A stretch of DNA of 34,842 bases, taken from positions 1-34,842 of the forward strand of contig NZ_NEEY01000016.1 of NCBI RefSeq assembly GCF_002252085.1, given 5' to 3'. The number at the start of each line of letters is the position of its first letter. Position 1 is the stretch's first letter. Under the pieces are notes generated by a model. It made no database searches, had not been told where the DNA came from, and saw nothing but the letters and a program-made list of their open reading frames with translations. The position numbers and the translations under genes are program-made. Source of the DNA: Aerococcus sp. 1KP-2016 (GTDB taxonomy: Bacteria; Bacillota; Bacilli; Lactobacillales; Aerococcaceae). Of the stretch, positions 23,628-33,059 are shown piece by piece.

Positions 23628-24218
23628 ATGTTTACATATAATGTCCGCGGTGAGAATATTGAGATTACGCCAGCAATTAGAGAGTACGCTGAAAAGAAAA
23701 TCTCTAAAATAGAGCGCTTCTTTACGAATTCACCAGATGCAACTGTTTATGTAAATGCTAAAGTTTATCCGAACAAGGATGCCAAAGCAGAAGTTACGAT
23801 TCCTTTAACAGGTGGCTTAACTTTACGTGCAGAAGAAACGTCTCAAGATTTATACGGATCTATCGATTTAGTGGTAGATAAGTTAGAGCGTCAAGTACGT
23901 AAGTATAAAACCAAAATGAACCGTAAATCTCGTGAAGGCGAAGGTTTAACGGAAGCAGTGAACATTCAAGTGGAAGCTGACCGTCAAGAATTTGAAGCAG
24001 GTGAAGACACTTCAAATGAACAAATCAAAATTGTTCGTCGCAAAACCTTGTCTATTAAACCAATGACTGCTGAAGAAGCCGTTCTTCAAATGGAAATGCT
24101 AGGCCACAATTTCTTCATCTTTGAAGATGCAGAAACTGGTAAGGGCGCGTTAGTTTACGCTCGTCGTAAAGGTTCTTATGGTCTAATTGCTATTGAAGAA
24201 GATGCTGATGAAGCATAG
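23628..24218 (+). CDS. hpf: Ribosome hibernation-promoting factor, long form
   Basis: It binds the 30S decoding centre in stationary phase and, in its long form, dimerises ribosomes into 100S particles. The 196 residues comprise an N-terminal S30AE domain (MFTYNVRGENIEITPAIREY, KISKIERFF, residues 1-105), a charged linker, and the C-terminal dimerisation domain (IVRRKTLSIKPMTAEEAVLQ, near 138-192). AAAGGATG precedes the ATG. It has its own promoter and terminator. Confidence 0.95.
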   Translation: MFTYNVRGENIEITPAIREYAEKKISKIERFFTNSPDATVYVNAKVYPNKDAKAEVTIPLTGGLTLRAEETSQDLYGSIDLVVDKLERQVRKYKTKMNRKSREGEGLTEAVNIQVEADRQEFEAGEDTSNEQIKIVRRKTLSIKPMTAEEAVLQMEMLGHNFFIFEDAETGKGALVYARRKGSYGLIAIEEDADEA

Positions 24219-24246
24219 AAACACTTCTTTCTAACGTTATATCAAG

Positions 24247-24279
24247 GAGGGTAGGATATCATGTCCTACTCTCTTTTTT
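24247..24279 (+). terminator. Terminator of hpf
   Basis: GAGGGTAGGA pairs with TCCTACTCTC (one G-U pair) and is followed by six T residues. Confidence 0.9.
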
Positions 24280-24336
24280 GTATTTACGGTCATTTACAAG
24301 GGATATTTCGAAAAACCTTAATGAATAGTGGTTTTA

Positions 24337-24365
24337 ATGACAAAATTTTAATGCTATCATATAAT
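24337..24365 (+). promoter_or_regulatory. Promoter of secA
   Basis: ATGACA (24337-24342), a 17-bp spacer and TATAAT (24360-24365), about 95 bp upstream of the secA start. Confidence 0.65.
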
Positions 24366-24460
24366 AGAATATAAAAGATTGGGATAGTGGGCACTAAACG
24401 ATTACAAAAAGCCCACAAAATCAACATTTATCCAAGTTTCTAACATCGAAGGAGAAAATA

Positions 24461-26839
24461 ATGGCTAACGTATTAAAGAAAATCTTTGATAATCAAAAGA
24501 AAGATTTGAAAAAATTCAATAAACAAGCAAAACAAGTCGAGGCTTTAGAGGATCGATTTGCCAAATATACTGATGACCAATTAAAAGACATGACTAAGTC
24601 TTTCCAAGATCGTTTGGCTTTGGGCGAAGACCTTGAAGATATTTTAATTGAAGCTTTTGCGACAGTTCGTGAAGGGGCGAAACGTGTACTAGGTTTATTC
24701 CCATACCACGTACAAATCATGGGTGGTTTGGCACTACACTACGGTAATATCGCTGAAATGAAAACTGGTGAAGGTAAAACGTTGACCGAAACAATGCCTG
24801 TATATCTAAATGCCCTAACAGGCAAAGGTGTGCACGTGGTTACAGTTAATGACTATTTAGCAAGCCGTGACTCGGCACAAATGGGTGAGTTATACCGTTT
24901 CCTAGGGTTGACAGTTGGGCTAAACCAAGCAGGTATGAATAATGACGAAAAACGTGCAGCTTATGCATGTGACGTTACTTATTCAACTAATAATGAGTTA
25001 GGGTTCGATTACTTGCGTGACAACATGGTCGTTTACAAACGACAAATGGTGCAACGTCCATTGTACTATGCAGTTGTCGATGAAGTTGACTCTATCTTGA
25101 TTGATGAGGCACGTACACCATTAATCATTTCAAACCAAGCGGAACAATCTACTGCCCTATATCAACGCGCGGATTATTTTGCCAAGAGTTTAAAAGAGGA
25201 TGAAGACTATATTATCGATGTATCTTCAAAAACGATTGCCCTAACTGAATCTGGTATTGAAAAAGCAGAAGACGTATTCCATGTAAAAAACCTTTACGAT
25301 ATTGAAAATGGTCGATTAATTCACCATATCGATACTGCTTTACGTGCCAACTACATCATGATTTTAAACATCGACTATGTTGTGGTTGATGGTGAAGTAA
25401 AAATCGTTGATGGTTTTACCGGCCGTATTATGGAAGGGCGCCGATTCTCTGATGGTTTACACCAAGGGATTGAAGCCAAAGAAAATGTTGCCATTCAAAA
25501 TGAATCAAAAACGATGGCAACCATCACTTTCCAAAACTACTTCAGAATGTACGAAAAATTATCAGGTATGACTGGTACAGCGAAGACTGAAGAAGAAGAA
25601 TTCCGTGAAATTTACAATATGAACGTTATTCAAATTCCAACAAACAAACCGGTTATTCGTGAAGATAAATCGGATGTATTATATCCAAACTTAAAATCTA
25701 AATTTAAGGCGGTTGTGGCAGATATTAAGGATCGTCATGAAAAAGGCCAACCCGTACTAGTTGGTACGGTTGCCGTTGAAACATCTGAAATGCTTTCAGC
25801 TGAATTAGACCGCATGGGCATTAAACATAATGTATTGAATGCCAAAAACCATGAACGTGAAGCCCAAATTGTCGCAGATGCGGGTCAACAAGGTGCTGTC
25901 ACAATTGCCACTAATATGGCTGGTCGTGGTACCGATATTAAACTTGGCCCTGGTGTGAGAGAATTAGGCGGTCTGGCTGTAATTGGTACAGAACGTCATG
26001 AATCTCGTCGTATTGATAATCAGTTACGTGGTCGTGCTGGTCGTCAAGGTGACCCTGGTTACTCTCGTTTCTATTTATCATTAGAAGATGACGTTATGCG
26101 TCGTTTCGGTTCTGAACGCATCCAACAACTATGGGAAAGCCTAAATATTGACCAAGACGATCCAGATATGGTTATTGAATCAAAAATGATTACACGTCAA
26201 GTTGAAGGTGCACAAATTCGTGTTGAAGGGAATAACTACGATACACGTAAAAATGTCCTTGAATATGATGAAGTAATGCGTCAACAACGTGATATTATTT
26301 ACGCACAACGTTTTGAAGTAATTTCTGCTGAAGAATCATTAGATGATGTGATCTGGCCAATGATTGAACGTACAATTCAACGTCAAGTTGATTTATATAC
26401 ATCTGGTGACAAGGCTGACTGGAACTTAGAAGCACTTGCTGATTTCGCGGAAACAAGCCTTTATCGTAATACCAAAGTAGCGATTGAAGATTTAGAAGGT
26501 AAGAATCCTAAAGAAATTACTGCTTACATTACAAACATGGCAGCAGACCGTTTTAACCAAAAACTAGATTCAATCAATAATAAAGATTTGGCACTAGAAT
26601 TTGAAAAAGTAGTCATCTTGCGTGCAGTAGATGGTCACTGGACTGACCATATCGATGCAATGGATCAATTGCGTCAAGGTGTGGGTCTACGTGCCTATGC
26701 TCAAAATAATCCATTGGTAGAATACCAATCTGAAGGTTTTGAACGCTTCAATGAAATGATTGCGGGTATCGAATATGATGCAACACGTATGTTTATGCAA
26801 TCAGAAATTCGTCAAAATATAGACCGTAGCCAAGCATAA
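24461..26839 (+). CDS. secA: Preprotein translocase ATPase SecA
   Basis: SecA drives proteins through SecYEG at the membrane. The 792-residue protein has Walker A TGEGKT (residues 102-107), the preprotein-binding region, [45 protein letters not shown] and [13 protein letters not shown]. It ends NIDRSQA with no C-terminal cysteine-rich zinc-binding (SEC-C) segment, which many SecA proteins carry. GAAGGAG lies upstream of the ATG. It precedes prfB, as in most Firmicutes. Confidence 0.97.
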   Translation: MANVLKKIFDNQKKDLKKFNKQAKQVEALEDRFAKYTDDQLKDMTKSFQDRLALGEDLEDILIEAFATVREGAKRVLGLFPYHVQIMGGLALHYGNIAEMKTGEGKTLTETMPVYLNALTGKGVHVVTVNDYLASRDSAQMGELYRFLGLTVGLNQAGMNNDEKRAAYACDVTYSTNNELGFDYLRDNMVVYKRQMVQRPLYYAVVDEVDSILIDEARTPLIISNQAEQSTALYQRADYFAKSLKEDEDYIIDVSSKTIALTESGIEKAEDVFHVKNLYDIENGRLIHHIDTALRANYIMILNIDYVVVDGEVKIVDGFTGRIMEGRRFSDGLHQGIEAKENVAIQNESKTMATITFQNYFRMYEKLSGMTGTAKTEEEEFREIYNMNVIQIPTNKPVIREDKSDVLYPNLKSKFKAVVADIKDRHEKGQPVLVGTVAVETSEMLSAELDRMGIKHNVLNAKNHEREAQIVADAGQQGAVTIATNMAGRGTDIKLGPGVRELGGLAVIGTERHESRRIDNQLRGRAGRQGDPGYSRFYLSLEDDVMRRFGSERIQQLWESLNIDQDDPDMVIESKMITRQVEGAQIRVEGNNYDTRKNVLEYDEVMRQQRDIIYAQRFEVISAEESLDDVIWPMIERTIQRQVDLYTSGDKADWNLEALADFAETSLYRNTKVAIEDLEGKNPKEITAYITNMAADRFNQKLDSINNKDLALEFEKVVILRAVDGHWTDHIDAMDQLRQGVGLRAYAQNNPLVEYQSEGFERFNEMIAGIEYDATRMFMQSEIRQNIDRSQA

Positions 26840-26861
26840 ACACAACATTTTATAAATCACT

Positions 26862-26915
26862 AGAGACTAAACACGGTATCATATCTGAATGATCAGGTTT
26901 GGTCTCTATGTTTTT
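26862..26915 (+). terminator. Terminator-like hairpin between secA and prfB
   Basis: AGAGACTAAAC (26862-26872) pairs with GTTTGGTCTCT (26897-26907), with one G-U pair, followed by ATGTTTTT. The prfB Shine-Dalgarno starts right after it, so partial read-through from secA to prfB is likely. Confidence 0.7.
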
Positions 26916-26933
26916 ATGAGGAGAGAACGACAA

Positions 26934-28053
26934 ATGGAACAATATGAAATAAATGCCTTATTAGAACAAAATAAATCTCAAATCGATAGCTTCAGGGGGT
27001 CTCTTTGACTTAGATAAATTAGAAGCCGATTTGGCAGCACTAGAAAGTGAAATGGTCCAACCAGGATTTTGGGATAACTCTGAAAAGGCGCAAGCTGTCA
27101 TTGACCAAAATAACAACCTGAAGAAAATCTATGACAACTTTAATGATTTAGCTGCTGAGTGGGAAAATCTATCCATTCTAAATGATATGGTCAAAGAAGA
27201 ACCGGATGCTGAATTACAAGCTGAATTAGAGGAAGGGATTACTGCCTATCAAAGTAAAATTTCGGCCTATGAACGTAATATTTTACTAAGTGGGGAATAT
27301 GACCATAATGATGCGCTATTAGAAATTCATCCAGGTGCCGGTGGTACTGAATCCCAAGATTGGGCAAGTATGCTACTGAGAATGTACCAAAGATGGGCTG
27401 AACAACATGATTACCAGGTAACAACATTGGAATATCAAAACGGTGATGAAGCGGGTATTAAATCGGTAACCCTTGAGATTAAGGGGCTAAATGCCTATGG
27501 TTTTTTGCGTTCTGAAGATGGTATCCATCGTCTCGTGCGTATCTCCCCATTTGATTCAAATAACCGTCGTCATACATCATTTGCATCGGTTGAAATTATG
27601 CCCGTATTAGATCAAAATACGGAAATTGATATAGATGAATCTGATATTCAAATGGATGTTTTCCGTGCATCGGGTGCCGGTGGTCAACATATTAATAAAA
27701 CATCATCAGCTGTTCGGTTAACCCATGTGCCGACGGGTATCGTGGTAGCGTCTCAAAGTCAACGTTCGCAATTCCAAAATAGGGATACTGCGATGAAAAT
27801 GTTGCAAGCAAAACTAGCGCATTTACTTGCTGAAAAGAATGCGAAAGAATTGGATGAAATTCGCGGTGAGAAAGCTGAAATTGCTTGGGGTTCGCAAATT
27901 CGTTCTTATGTTTTCCATCCATATAATATGGTCAAGGACCATCGTACTGGCCATGAAACGGCTAACGTTCAGGGGGTAATGGATGGCGATTTAGACGGCT
28001 TTATAGATGCTTATTTAAAAGGGCAACTAAGCGAGGATGACACGACGGTATAA
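26934..28053 (+). CDS. prfB: Peptide chain release factor 2, with programmed +1 frameshift
   Basis: RF2 releases peptides at UGA and UAA codons. Codons 1-24 start at ATG 26934 (GAGGAGAG upstream) and end at an in-frame UGA (27006-27008). The site AGGGGGTCTCTTTGAC (26994-27009) has the internal Shine-Dalgarno-like AGGGGG and the slippery CTT-TGA-C. A +1 shift continues as LDLDKLEADLAALESEM to give 372 residues. The SPF tripeptide (RISPFDSNNRRHTSF) specifies RF2, and GGQ lies at 249-251 (SGAGGQHINKTSSAVR). This is the well-known autoregulatory frameshift: low RF2 slows termination at UGA and favours full-length synthesis. Confidence 0.97.
26994..27009 (+). promoter_or_regulatory. RF2 programmed +1 frameshift site
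   Basis: AGGGGG, a 3-nt spacer, then CTT TGA C. This is the canonical arrangement in bacterial prfB genes. Confidence 0.95.
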
Positions 28054-28060
28054 AAGTCGG

Positions 28061-28104
28061 TGTCAGCTGGTTTGTGTGAGCAAAAGGCTGGCAGTTCTTT
28101 TTTT
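28061..28104 (+). terminator. Terminator of prfB
   Basis: TGTCAGC (28061-28067) pairs with GCTGGCA (28087-28093), with one G-U pair, followed by GTTCTTTTTTT. Confidence 0.82.
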
Positions 28105-28120
28105 ACAGGACTGGCGATAT

Positions 28121-28149
28121 TTTCAAATGACAAGTATTCGTTATATAAT
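28121..28149 (+). promoter_or_regulatory. Promoter of phoP-phoR
   Basis: TATAAT (28144-28149) has a weak -35 (TTTCAA, 28121-28126) at 17 bp. No TTTACA repeat series is visible here, unlike upstream of pstS. Confidence 0.5.
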
Positions 28150-28233
28150 AAGGTGAAAGCGCATGTGTGAATCAATTGCTGGGGTTTAGCTGGGGAAGCT
28201 AAAAAATCCTCAAATTTTCTTTGGAGGAAACGA

Positions 28234-28998
28234 ATGAAAAAAGTATTAATTGTGGATGATGAGCAATCTATCCTAACTTTATTGAAATATAGTCTAGAAA
28301 AAGAGGGTTACGAAGTGATTCAGGCGGAGGACGGTCAAACGGGTTTTGATATCGCTATGAATAATGACCTGGATTTTATTATTTTGGACTTAATGTTGCC
28401 TAAAATGGATGGTATGGATGTATGTAAAAATCTGCGGTTAAATAAGGTAAATACACCGATTTTAATGTTAACAGCTAAAGATGATGAACTTGAACGTATC
28501 ATCGGTTTAGAATTAGGTGCAGATGATTATATAACCAAGCCATTCAGCCCCCGTGAAGTCTTAGCACGTATGAAGGCTATTTTGCGTCGTGCGTCTTATT
28601 CAGCGTCAAATGTTGTCGTTGAAAAAAATAATGAAAAGCATGAAATTACCCTAACGAAAGATTCAGTAGGTAACTACAAAGACGAAGACGTCGAAATCAT
28701 CCGAGCAGGTGACATTGAAATCCACGTTAACGACTATGTGGTATACGTGCGCGGTGAATCTATCGAAATGACACCAAAGGAATTTGAATTACTTACCTAT
28801 ATGGCGCGTCGTGTGAACCGTACGCTGTCTAGAGAGCAGCTATTACAAAAATTGTGGCGTTTTGACTATGCGGGCGAAACGCGTATTGTGGATGTTCACG
28901 TAAGTCATTTGCGCGAAAAAATCGAACGAGACACCAAAAACCCAGAATATATTATTACTGTACGTGGATTCGGCTATAAATTCGAGGTACCAATCTAA
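28234..28998 (+). CDS. phoP: Response regulator PhoP (OmpR family)
   Basis: The receiver domain (residues 1-115) has the acidic pair DDE at 8-10, the phosphorylation site Asp52 (IILDLMLPKMDG) and the conserved Lys in TKPFSPREV. The C-terminal winged-helix DNA-binding domain includes ESIEMTPKEFELLTYMARR and TRIVDVHVSHLREKIE. At 254 residues it is about 15-20 longer than typical relatives; the extra length is a charged linker near 125-160 (EKNNEKHEITLTKD and following). Its stop overlaps the phoR start (TAATG). With TTTACA repeats upstream of the adjacent pst operon, PhoP is the better name than WalR/YycF, though they are hard to separate by sequence alone. Confidence 0.9.
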   Translation: MKKVLIVDDEQSILTLLKYSLEKEGYEVIQAEDGQTGFDIAMNNDLDFIILDLMLPKMDGMDVCKNLRLNKVNTPILMLTAKDDELERIIGLELGADDYITKPFSPREVLARMKAILRRASYSASNVVVEKNNEKHEITLTKDSVGNYKDEDVEIIRAGDIEIHVNDYVVYVRGESIEMTPKEFELLTYMARRVNRTLSREQLLQKLWRFDYAGETRIVDVHVSHLREKIERDTKNPEYIITVRGFGYKFEVPI

Positions 28999-30860
28999 TG
29001 CAAAAATTGATTCAAAGCATAACAACAGTGTTCGCACTGTTGTTTATTTTATATAGTGTCATCTTTGCCATTACCGTAAATAATTTTGTGTCTGAAACAG
29101 TGAATACTGAAGTTCAAAATACCTTGGTAAATGTTGTATCAACGATTAGACCAAGTTTCCGTTCTGTGGAAGCTGAGGATTTAGAGAACAATACCAATGA
29201 ATTTAGGGAACTCAAGCAAATCATTCAACCCATGGTAAATCTCAACGACCGCATCTTGGTTTATACTGCGGATGGTAATCGCGTCTACAGCATGGGCAAT
29301 GAGCAATTGTCCAATGATGCCGCCTTTAGAGATTATGAAGCAGACATGGATAATCGTTTTGAACAAGAACGTACCGAAGAAAATTCAGTGATCTATTCCT
29401 ATACAGAACGTATTTCAAATTCCAAAGGGGAAGTGTTGGGATATATACAGGTCCTTCGTAATTTTCCAATGAATGAGCAAATTCAAGACAACATTACCAA
29501 AATTGCCGTCTTGATGGGCTTGGGGGCAGTATTTTTACTTGTAGCATTTTTCATGCATTTTAATCGCAAAATGTACTTGCCAATGGCTGCGATTAATGAT
29601 CAACTGACCCACATGGCCAATAATGATTATGTCGTACAATATAAGAATGTGGATATCGAGGAATTCGATGAAATTGGTGAGAATATCAATATTTTAGCGG
29701 ATGAATTAGCCGCTCAAGAATTTCAAATTTCAAGCCAATCCCATAGGATGAATAAACTGGTGGAGGCTATGATGTTGGGTGTTGTGATGGTCGACAAAGA
29801 CCATACGATTCAATTAGCCAATCCAGCTGTCTATGATATTTTAGGTTTGGATGAACAAATTGAAGGGCGTCGTTTTGAAGAGGTATTACAATCCTATCGT
29901 CTCATTCAAATGTTGAATCAAGCATCTAAAACCAAACAAAAAATTAATGAAGAAATCTATTTATACTATCCGCGCGAAGTCATTTTAGATGTTAATATTA
30001 TCTATTTAAGTGCTCAGGAAATGGATGTTGCCTACAATCCTGATAACGACTATGACCATGAAGGTAGCGATGCTTCAGAACAAATCATCCTGTTAATTTA
30101 CGATATTACTGATATCCGCAGATTGGAAAAAGTACGAAGTGACTTTATTTCTAATGCCTCTCATGAGTTGAAGACGCCGGTAACCGCCTTGCAAGGATTT
30201 TCGGAAACACTCCTAGACGGCGCCATCGAGGATCACGATACAGCAATCGAATTCGTTAAAATTATGCAAAAAGAAAGTAACCGACTTGGTTCTTTAATCC
30301 AGGATATATTAGACCTAGCCAAAATCGAACAAGATCAAGTACAACAAAAATTTGAATTACTGGTTGCGGAAGACGTTGTAAATGATGTGTTCCAACATCT
30401 AAGCGGACGAGCACAAGCAAAATCGATAGATTTACGTCTGATCAATCCAAGCGGGCAATCCGTCCACTTTAGAGGTGATAAGGGCCGGGTCATGCAAGTG
30501 CTAACAAATCTAGTACATAATGCAATTATCTACAATAACCCATATGGCTATGTAGAAGTTACAATTGGGGAAGAAGAGGATTTCGTTCGTTATGATGTAA
30601 GCGATAATGGTTTAGGAATCCCTCAAGAAGATTTACCACGTATTTTTGAGCGCTTTTACCGTGTGAGCAAAGACCGTTCTACCGCTTCAGGAGGAACTGG
30701 CTTAGGGCTCTCCATTGTGCGGAATATCTTAGAGCACATGAATGGACATATTGAAGTAGAAAGCGTCTTTGGTGAAGGTACTCACTTTACGGTATACATT
30801 CCTAAGGTAGTTGTTGAAGCGTTTAATGAAGACGTCGAAGATGACGAGGATGATGAATAG
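28998..30860 (+). CDS. phoR: Sensor histidine kinase PhoR
   Basis: The 620-residue membrane kinase has TM1 near residues 8-28, an extracytoplasmic sensor domain to about 170, and TM2 near 172-193 (LMGLGAVFLLVAFFMHF). A HAMP linker, a PAS domain (about 255-380), and the HisKA box with His389 (SNASHELKTPVTALQGFSE) follow. The ATPase domain has NLVHNAIIYN, DNGLGIP and GGTGLGLSIVRN. The C-terminus is a short acidic tail (EDVEDDEDDE). It is translationally coupled to phoP by a TAATG overlap. It presumably phosphorylates PhoP under phosphate limitation, with the adjacent Pst transporter as likely input. Confidence 0.92.
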   Translation: MQKLIQSITTVFALLFILYSVIFAITVNNFVSETVNTEVQNTLVNVVSTIRPSFRSVEAEDLENNTNEFRELKQIIQPMVNLNDRILVYTADGNRVYSMGNEQLSNDAAFRDYEADMDNRFEQERTEENSVIYSYTERISNSKGEVLGYIQVLRNFPMNEQIQDNITKIAVLMGLGAVFLLVAFFMHFNRKMYLPMAAINDQLTHMANNDYVVQYKNVDIEEFDEIGENINILADELAAQEFQISSQSHRMNKLVEAMMLGVVMVDKDHTIQLANPAVYDILGLDEQIEGRRFEEVLQSYRLIQMLNQASKTKQKINEEIYLYYPREVILDVNIIYLSAQEMDVAYNPDNDYDHEGSDASEQIILLIYDITDIRRLEKVRSDFISNASHELKTPVTALQGFSETLLDGAIEDHDTAIEFVKIMQKESNRLGSLIQDILDLAKIEQDQVQQKFELLVAEDVVNDVFQHLSGRAQAKSIDLRLINPSGQSVHFRGDKGRVMQVLTNLVHNAIIYNNPYGYVEVTIGEEEDFVRYDVSDNGLGIPQEDLPRIFERFYRVSKDRSTASGGTGLGLSIVRNILEHMNGHIEVESVFGEGTHFTVYIPKVVVEAFNEDVEDDEDDE

Positions 30861-30922
30861 TTAGGTCAAATTGTGAAGAGAAAATAGGTTTGGTGCACTA
30901 AAATGAGCATTCTTTAATTCAA

Positions 30923-31007
30923 TTTACAAAACCTTTACAATTAATTTACATAAACCCACCATATTTACATTTAAACATCTCATATTTTTACAATCGTTCT
31001 ATATAAT
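30923..31007 (+). promoter_or_regulatory. PhoP-box promoter of the pst operon
   Basis: TTTACA occurs at 30923, 30934 and 30945, an exact 11-bp period, then again at 30964 and 30987. TATAAT follows at 31002-31007, with no good -35, as expected for an activated promoter. Tandem TT(A/C/T)ACA with 5-bp spacers is the known binding pattern of Firmicute PhoP. Confidence 0.88.
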
Positions 31008-31070
31008 AAGCATTGTAATCGTTTGGAACTATGTTTTATGGATAAAGAAAAGAAAAGGTGGAAATATTAA

Positions 31071-31979
31071 ATGACTTTCAACAAGTTTTCTAAATTAGTT
31101 TTAGCTTTAGGTGCATCTGCTGCATTAGCTGCATGTGGTAACTCTGCATCAACTGAAGAATCATCAGCTGCATCTTCAACTGAAGGATCTTCAGCAGAAG
31201 CTACAAACGCTGTTACAGGTGCTATTTCAGTAATCTCTCGTGAAGAAGGTTCTGGTACTCGTGACGCTTTCATCGAAGCAACTGGCGTAAAAGCAGATGA
31301 CGTTGATAGCACAACTCCTGCTGCAACTATCATGAACGGTACTGACCAAGTAATCACAGCTGTAGCTGATGATCCAAATGCAATTGGTTATATCTCTTTA
31401 GGTTCATTAAATGACACAGTTAAAGCTGTAGCTGTTGATGGTGTTGCTGCTACTGAAGAAGCTGTAGCTGATGGTTCTTACGCTATTTCTCGTCCATTCA
31501 ACATTGTATACCAAGGCGAATTAGAAGGCGTTGTAGCTGACTTCTATGACTTCATCTTCTCTCAAGAAGGTCAAGCAATTGTATTAGAAGAAGGTTACGT
31601 ACAAGCTGATGCTGAAGCAGCTGCTTACGAAGGTGACGGTTCTCAATCTGGTTCAATCAACGTTGTAGGTTCAACTTCAGTTTCTCCAGTAATGGAAAAA
31701 ATTGCTGAAGCTTACCAAGAAGCTAACCCAGATGTTCAAGTAAACATCACTTCTAATGGTTCATCTGCAGGTGTTACTGCTGCTGCTGAAGGTACTGCTG
31801 ACTTAGGTATGGCTTCTCGTGCATTAGCTGAAGACGAAACTGATGTAACTGCTGAAGCAATCGCTACTGATGGTGTTGCAGTTATTGTTAACCCTGAAAA
31901 TGGCTTAGAAGACATTTCATTAGAAACAATTAAAGGTATCTTTACTGGCGAAATCACTGACTGGGCTGACGTTAAATAA
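31071..31979 (+). CDS. pstS: Phosphate-binding lipoprotein PstS with swapped lobes (circular permutation)
   Basis: The 302-residue protein captures phosphate outside the cell for PstCAB. A lipobox LAAC (Cys22) follows the signal sequence, then a Ser-rich linker to about residue 48. Residues 50-180 are the part that is normally C-terminal: AISVISREEGSGTRDAF, DPNAIGYISLGSL, GSYAISRPFNIVYQGE, FSQEGQAIVLEEGYV. After linker 181-192, residues 193-302 are the part normally N-terminal: GSINVVGSTSVSPVMEKI, TSNGSSAGV, LGMASRAL, LETIKGIFTGEITDWADVK. The phosphate-contact loops of both lobes are present, so function is plausible. Codon use suggests high expression. It is first in the PhoP-controlled pst operon and is followed by a terminator hairpin. 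Confidence 0.9.
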   Translation: MTFNKFSKLVLALGASAALAACGNSASTEESSAASSTEGSSAEATNAVTGAISVISREEGSGTRDAFIEATGVKADDVDSTTPAATIMNGTDQVITAVADDPNAIGYISLGSLNDTVKAVAVDGVAATEEAVADGSYAISRPFNIVYQGELEGVVADFYDFIFSQEGQAIVLEEGYVQADAEAAAYEGDGSQSGSINVVGSTSVSPVMEKIAEAYQEANPDVQVNITSNGSSAGVTAAAEGTADLGMASRALAEDETDVTAEAIATDGVAVIVNPENGLEDISLETIKGIFTGEITDWADVK

Positions 31980-32018
31980 TTAACACTCTTTAGTAACAAC
32001 TAACGATTTATCTTATTA

Positions 32019-32055
32019 GAGCTGCTACTCCTATATAGTAGCGGCTCATTTTTTA
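32019..32055 (+). terminator. Intercistronic terminator between pstS and pstC
   Basis: GAGCTGCTAC (32019-32028) pairs with GTAGCGGCTC (32038-32047), with one G-U pair, followed by ATTTTTTA. No clear new promoter precedes pstC, so partial read-through would give more PstS than membrane components. Confidence 0.85.
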
Positions 32056-32183
32056 TTAATAGGGAAAGACGATTCTTTTCTATCAGATGAGGATTATGAA
32101 ATTATGGGTGCAAATGCGCGTAGTAATACGTTATAATTCTTTGGTAGATATTTTTATTCAATTGAATTTGATAAGGAGAGCAT

Positions 32184-33059
32184 ATGAAACAAAATAATTT
32201 GTTGGAAAATGTCATGAAGTATGTCTTCATGTTTGCAGCCTTTACATCAATTCTTGCTTTATTAGCTATCTGTTACTTTATTTTCGCAAGAGGTATTCCT
32301 TTTATGGCCGACTATGGCTTAGGTAATTTCTTGTTCGGTGACACGTGGCAACCATCTCAAGAAGTGTTTGGGTTAGCACCAATGTTAGTAGGATCACTTT
32401 ATGTAACACTCATTGCATTTGTCTTAGGGGTACCAACTGGTATTTTTACAGCAATGTTTATGGCTTACTATTGCCCACCGAAATTACATAAAATTTTAAA
32501 ACCTGCAACAAACTTGATGTCAGGTATTCCTTCTATTGTATTTGGTTACTTTGGTTTACAAGTTTTAGTACCGGCTATTCGTTCACTTGCTAGAGCGTTA
32601 GGTTTTGCTTCAAATGGTATGAGTATCGCGACTGCAGGTATCGTATTAGCAATTATGATCTTACCTACTATTATTACAATGTCTGAATCTTCATTACGTG
32701 CAGTACCGAAAACTTATTATCAAGCATCTGTTGGTTTAGGTGCCGACCATGATCGAACTTCATATTCAATCATGATGCCCGCTGCTCGCTCAGGTATTTA
32801 TTCATCAGTTATTCTAGGTATCGGTCGTGCTGTTGGTGAAACAATGGCCGTAGTAATGGTTGCTGGTAACCAAGCGATGTTCCCACAAGGACTATTCTTA
32901 GGAGCCCGTACCATGACAGCGAATATCATTTTGGAAATGGCTTACGCAACAGGTACACACCAAAGTGCATTGATTGCAACAGGTGCAGTATTGTTTGTAA
33001 TTATCCTAATTATCAATGCAATCTTTGCATATGTGAAGAGAACGGGGGTAAATAACTAA
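32184..33059 (+). CDS. pstC: Phosphate ABC transporter permease PstC
   Basis: The 291-residue membrane protein has about six membrane segments (first at VFMFAAFTSILALLAICYFIF). It carries the permease signature around SGIPSIVFGYFGL and the EAA-like loop VPKTYYQASVGLGADHDRT, with the conserved GIGRAVGETMAVVMVAGN. AAGGAGAG precedes the ATG. Its stop overlaps the pstA start in TAATG. PstC pairs with PstA to form the phosphate channel. Confidence 0.95.
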   Translation: MKQNNLLENVMKYVFMFAAFTSILALLAICYFIFARGIPFMADYGLGNFLFGDTWQPSQEVFGLAPMLVGSLYVTLIAFVLGVPTGIFTAMFMAYYCPPKLHKILKPATNLMSGIPSIVFGYFGLQVLVPAIRSLARALGFASNGMSIATAGIVLAIMILPTIITMSESSLRAVPKTYYQASVGLGADHDRTSYSIMMPAARSGIYSSVILGIGRAVGETMAVVMVAGNQAMFPQGLFLGARTMTANIILEMAYATGTHQSALIATGAVLFVIILIINAIFAYVKRTGVNN

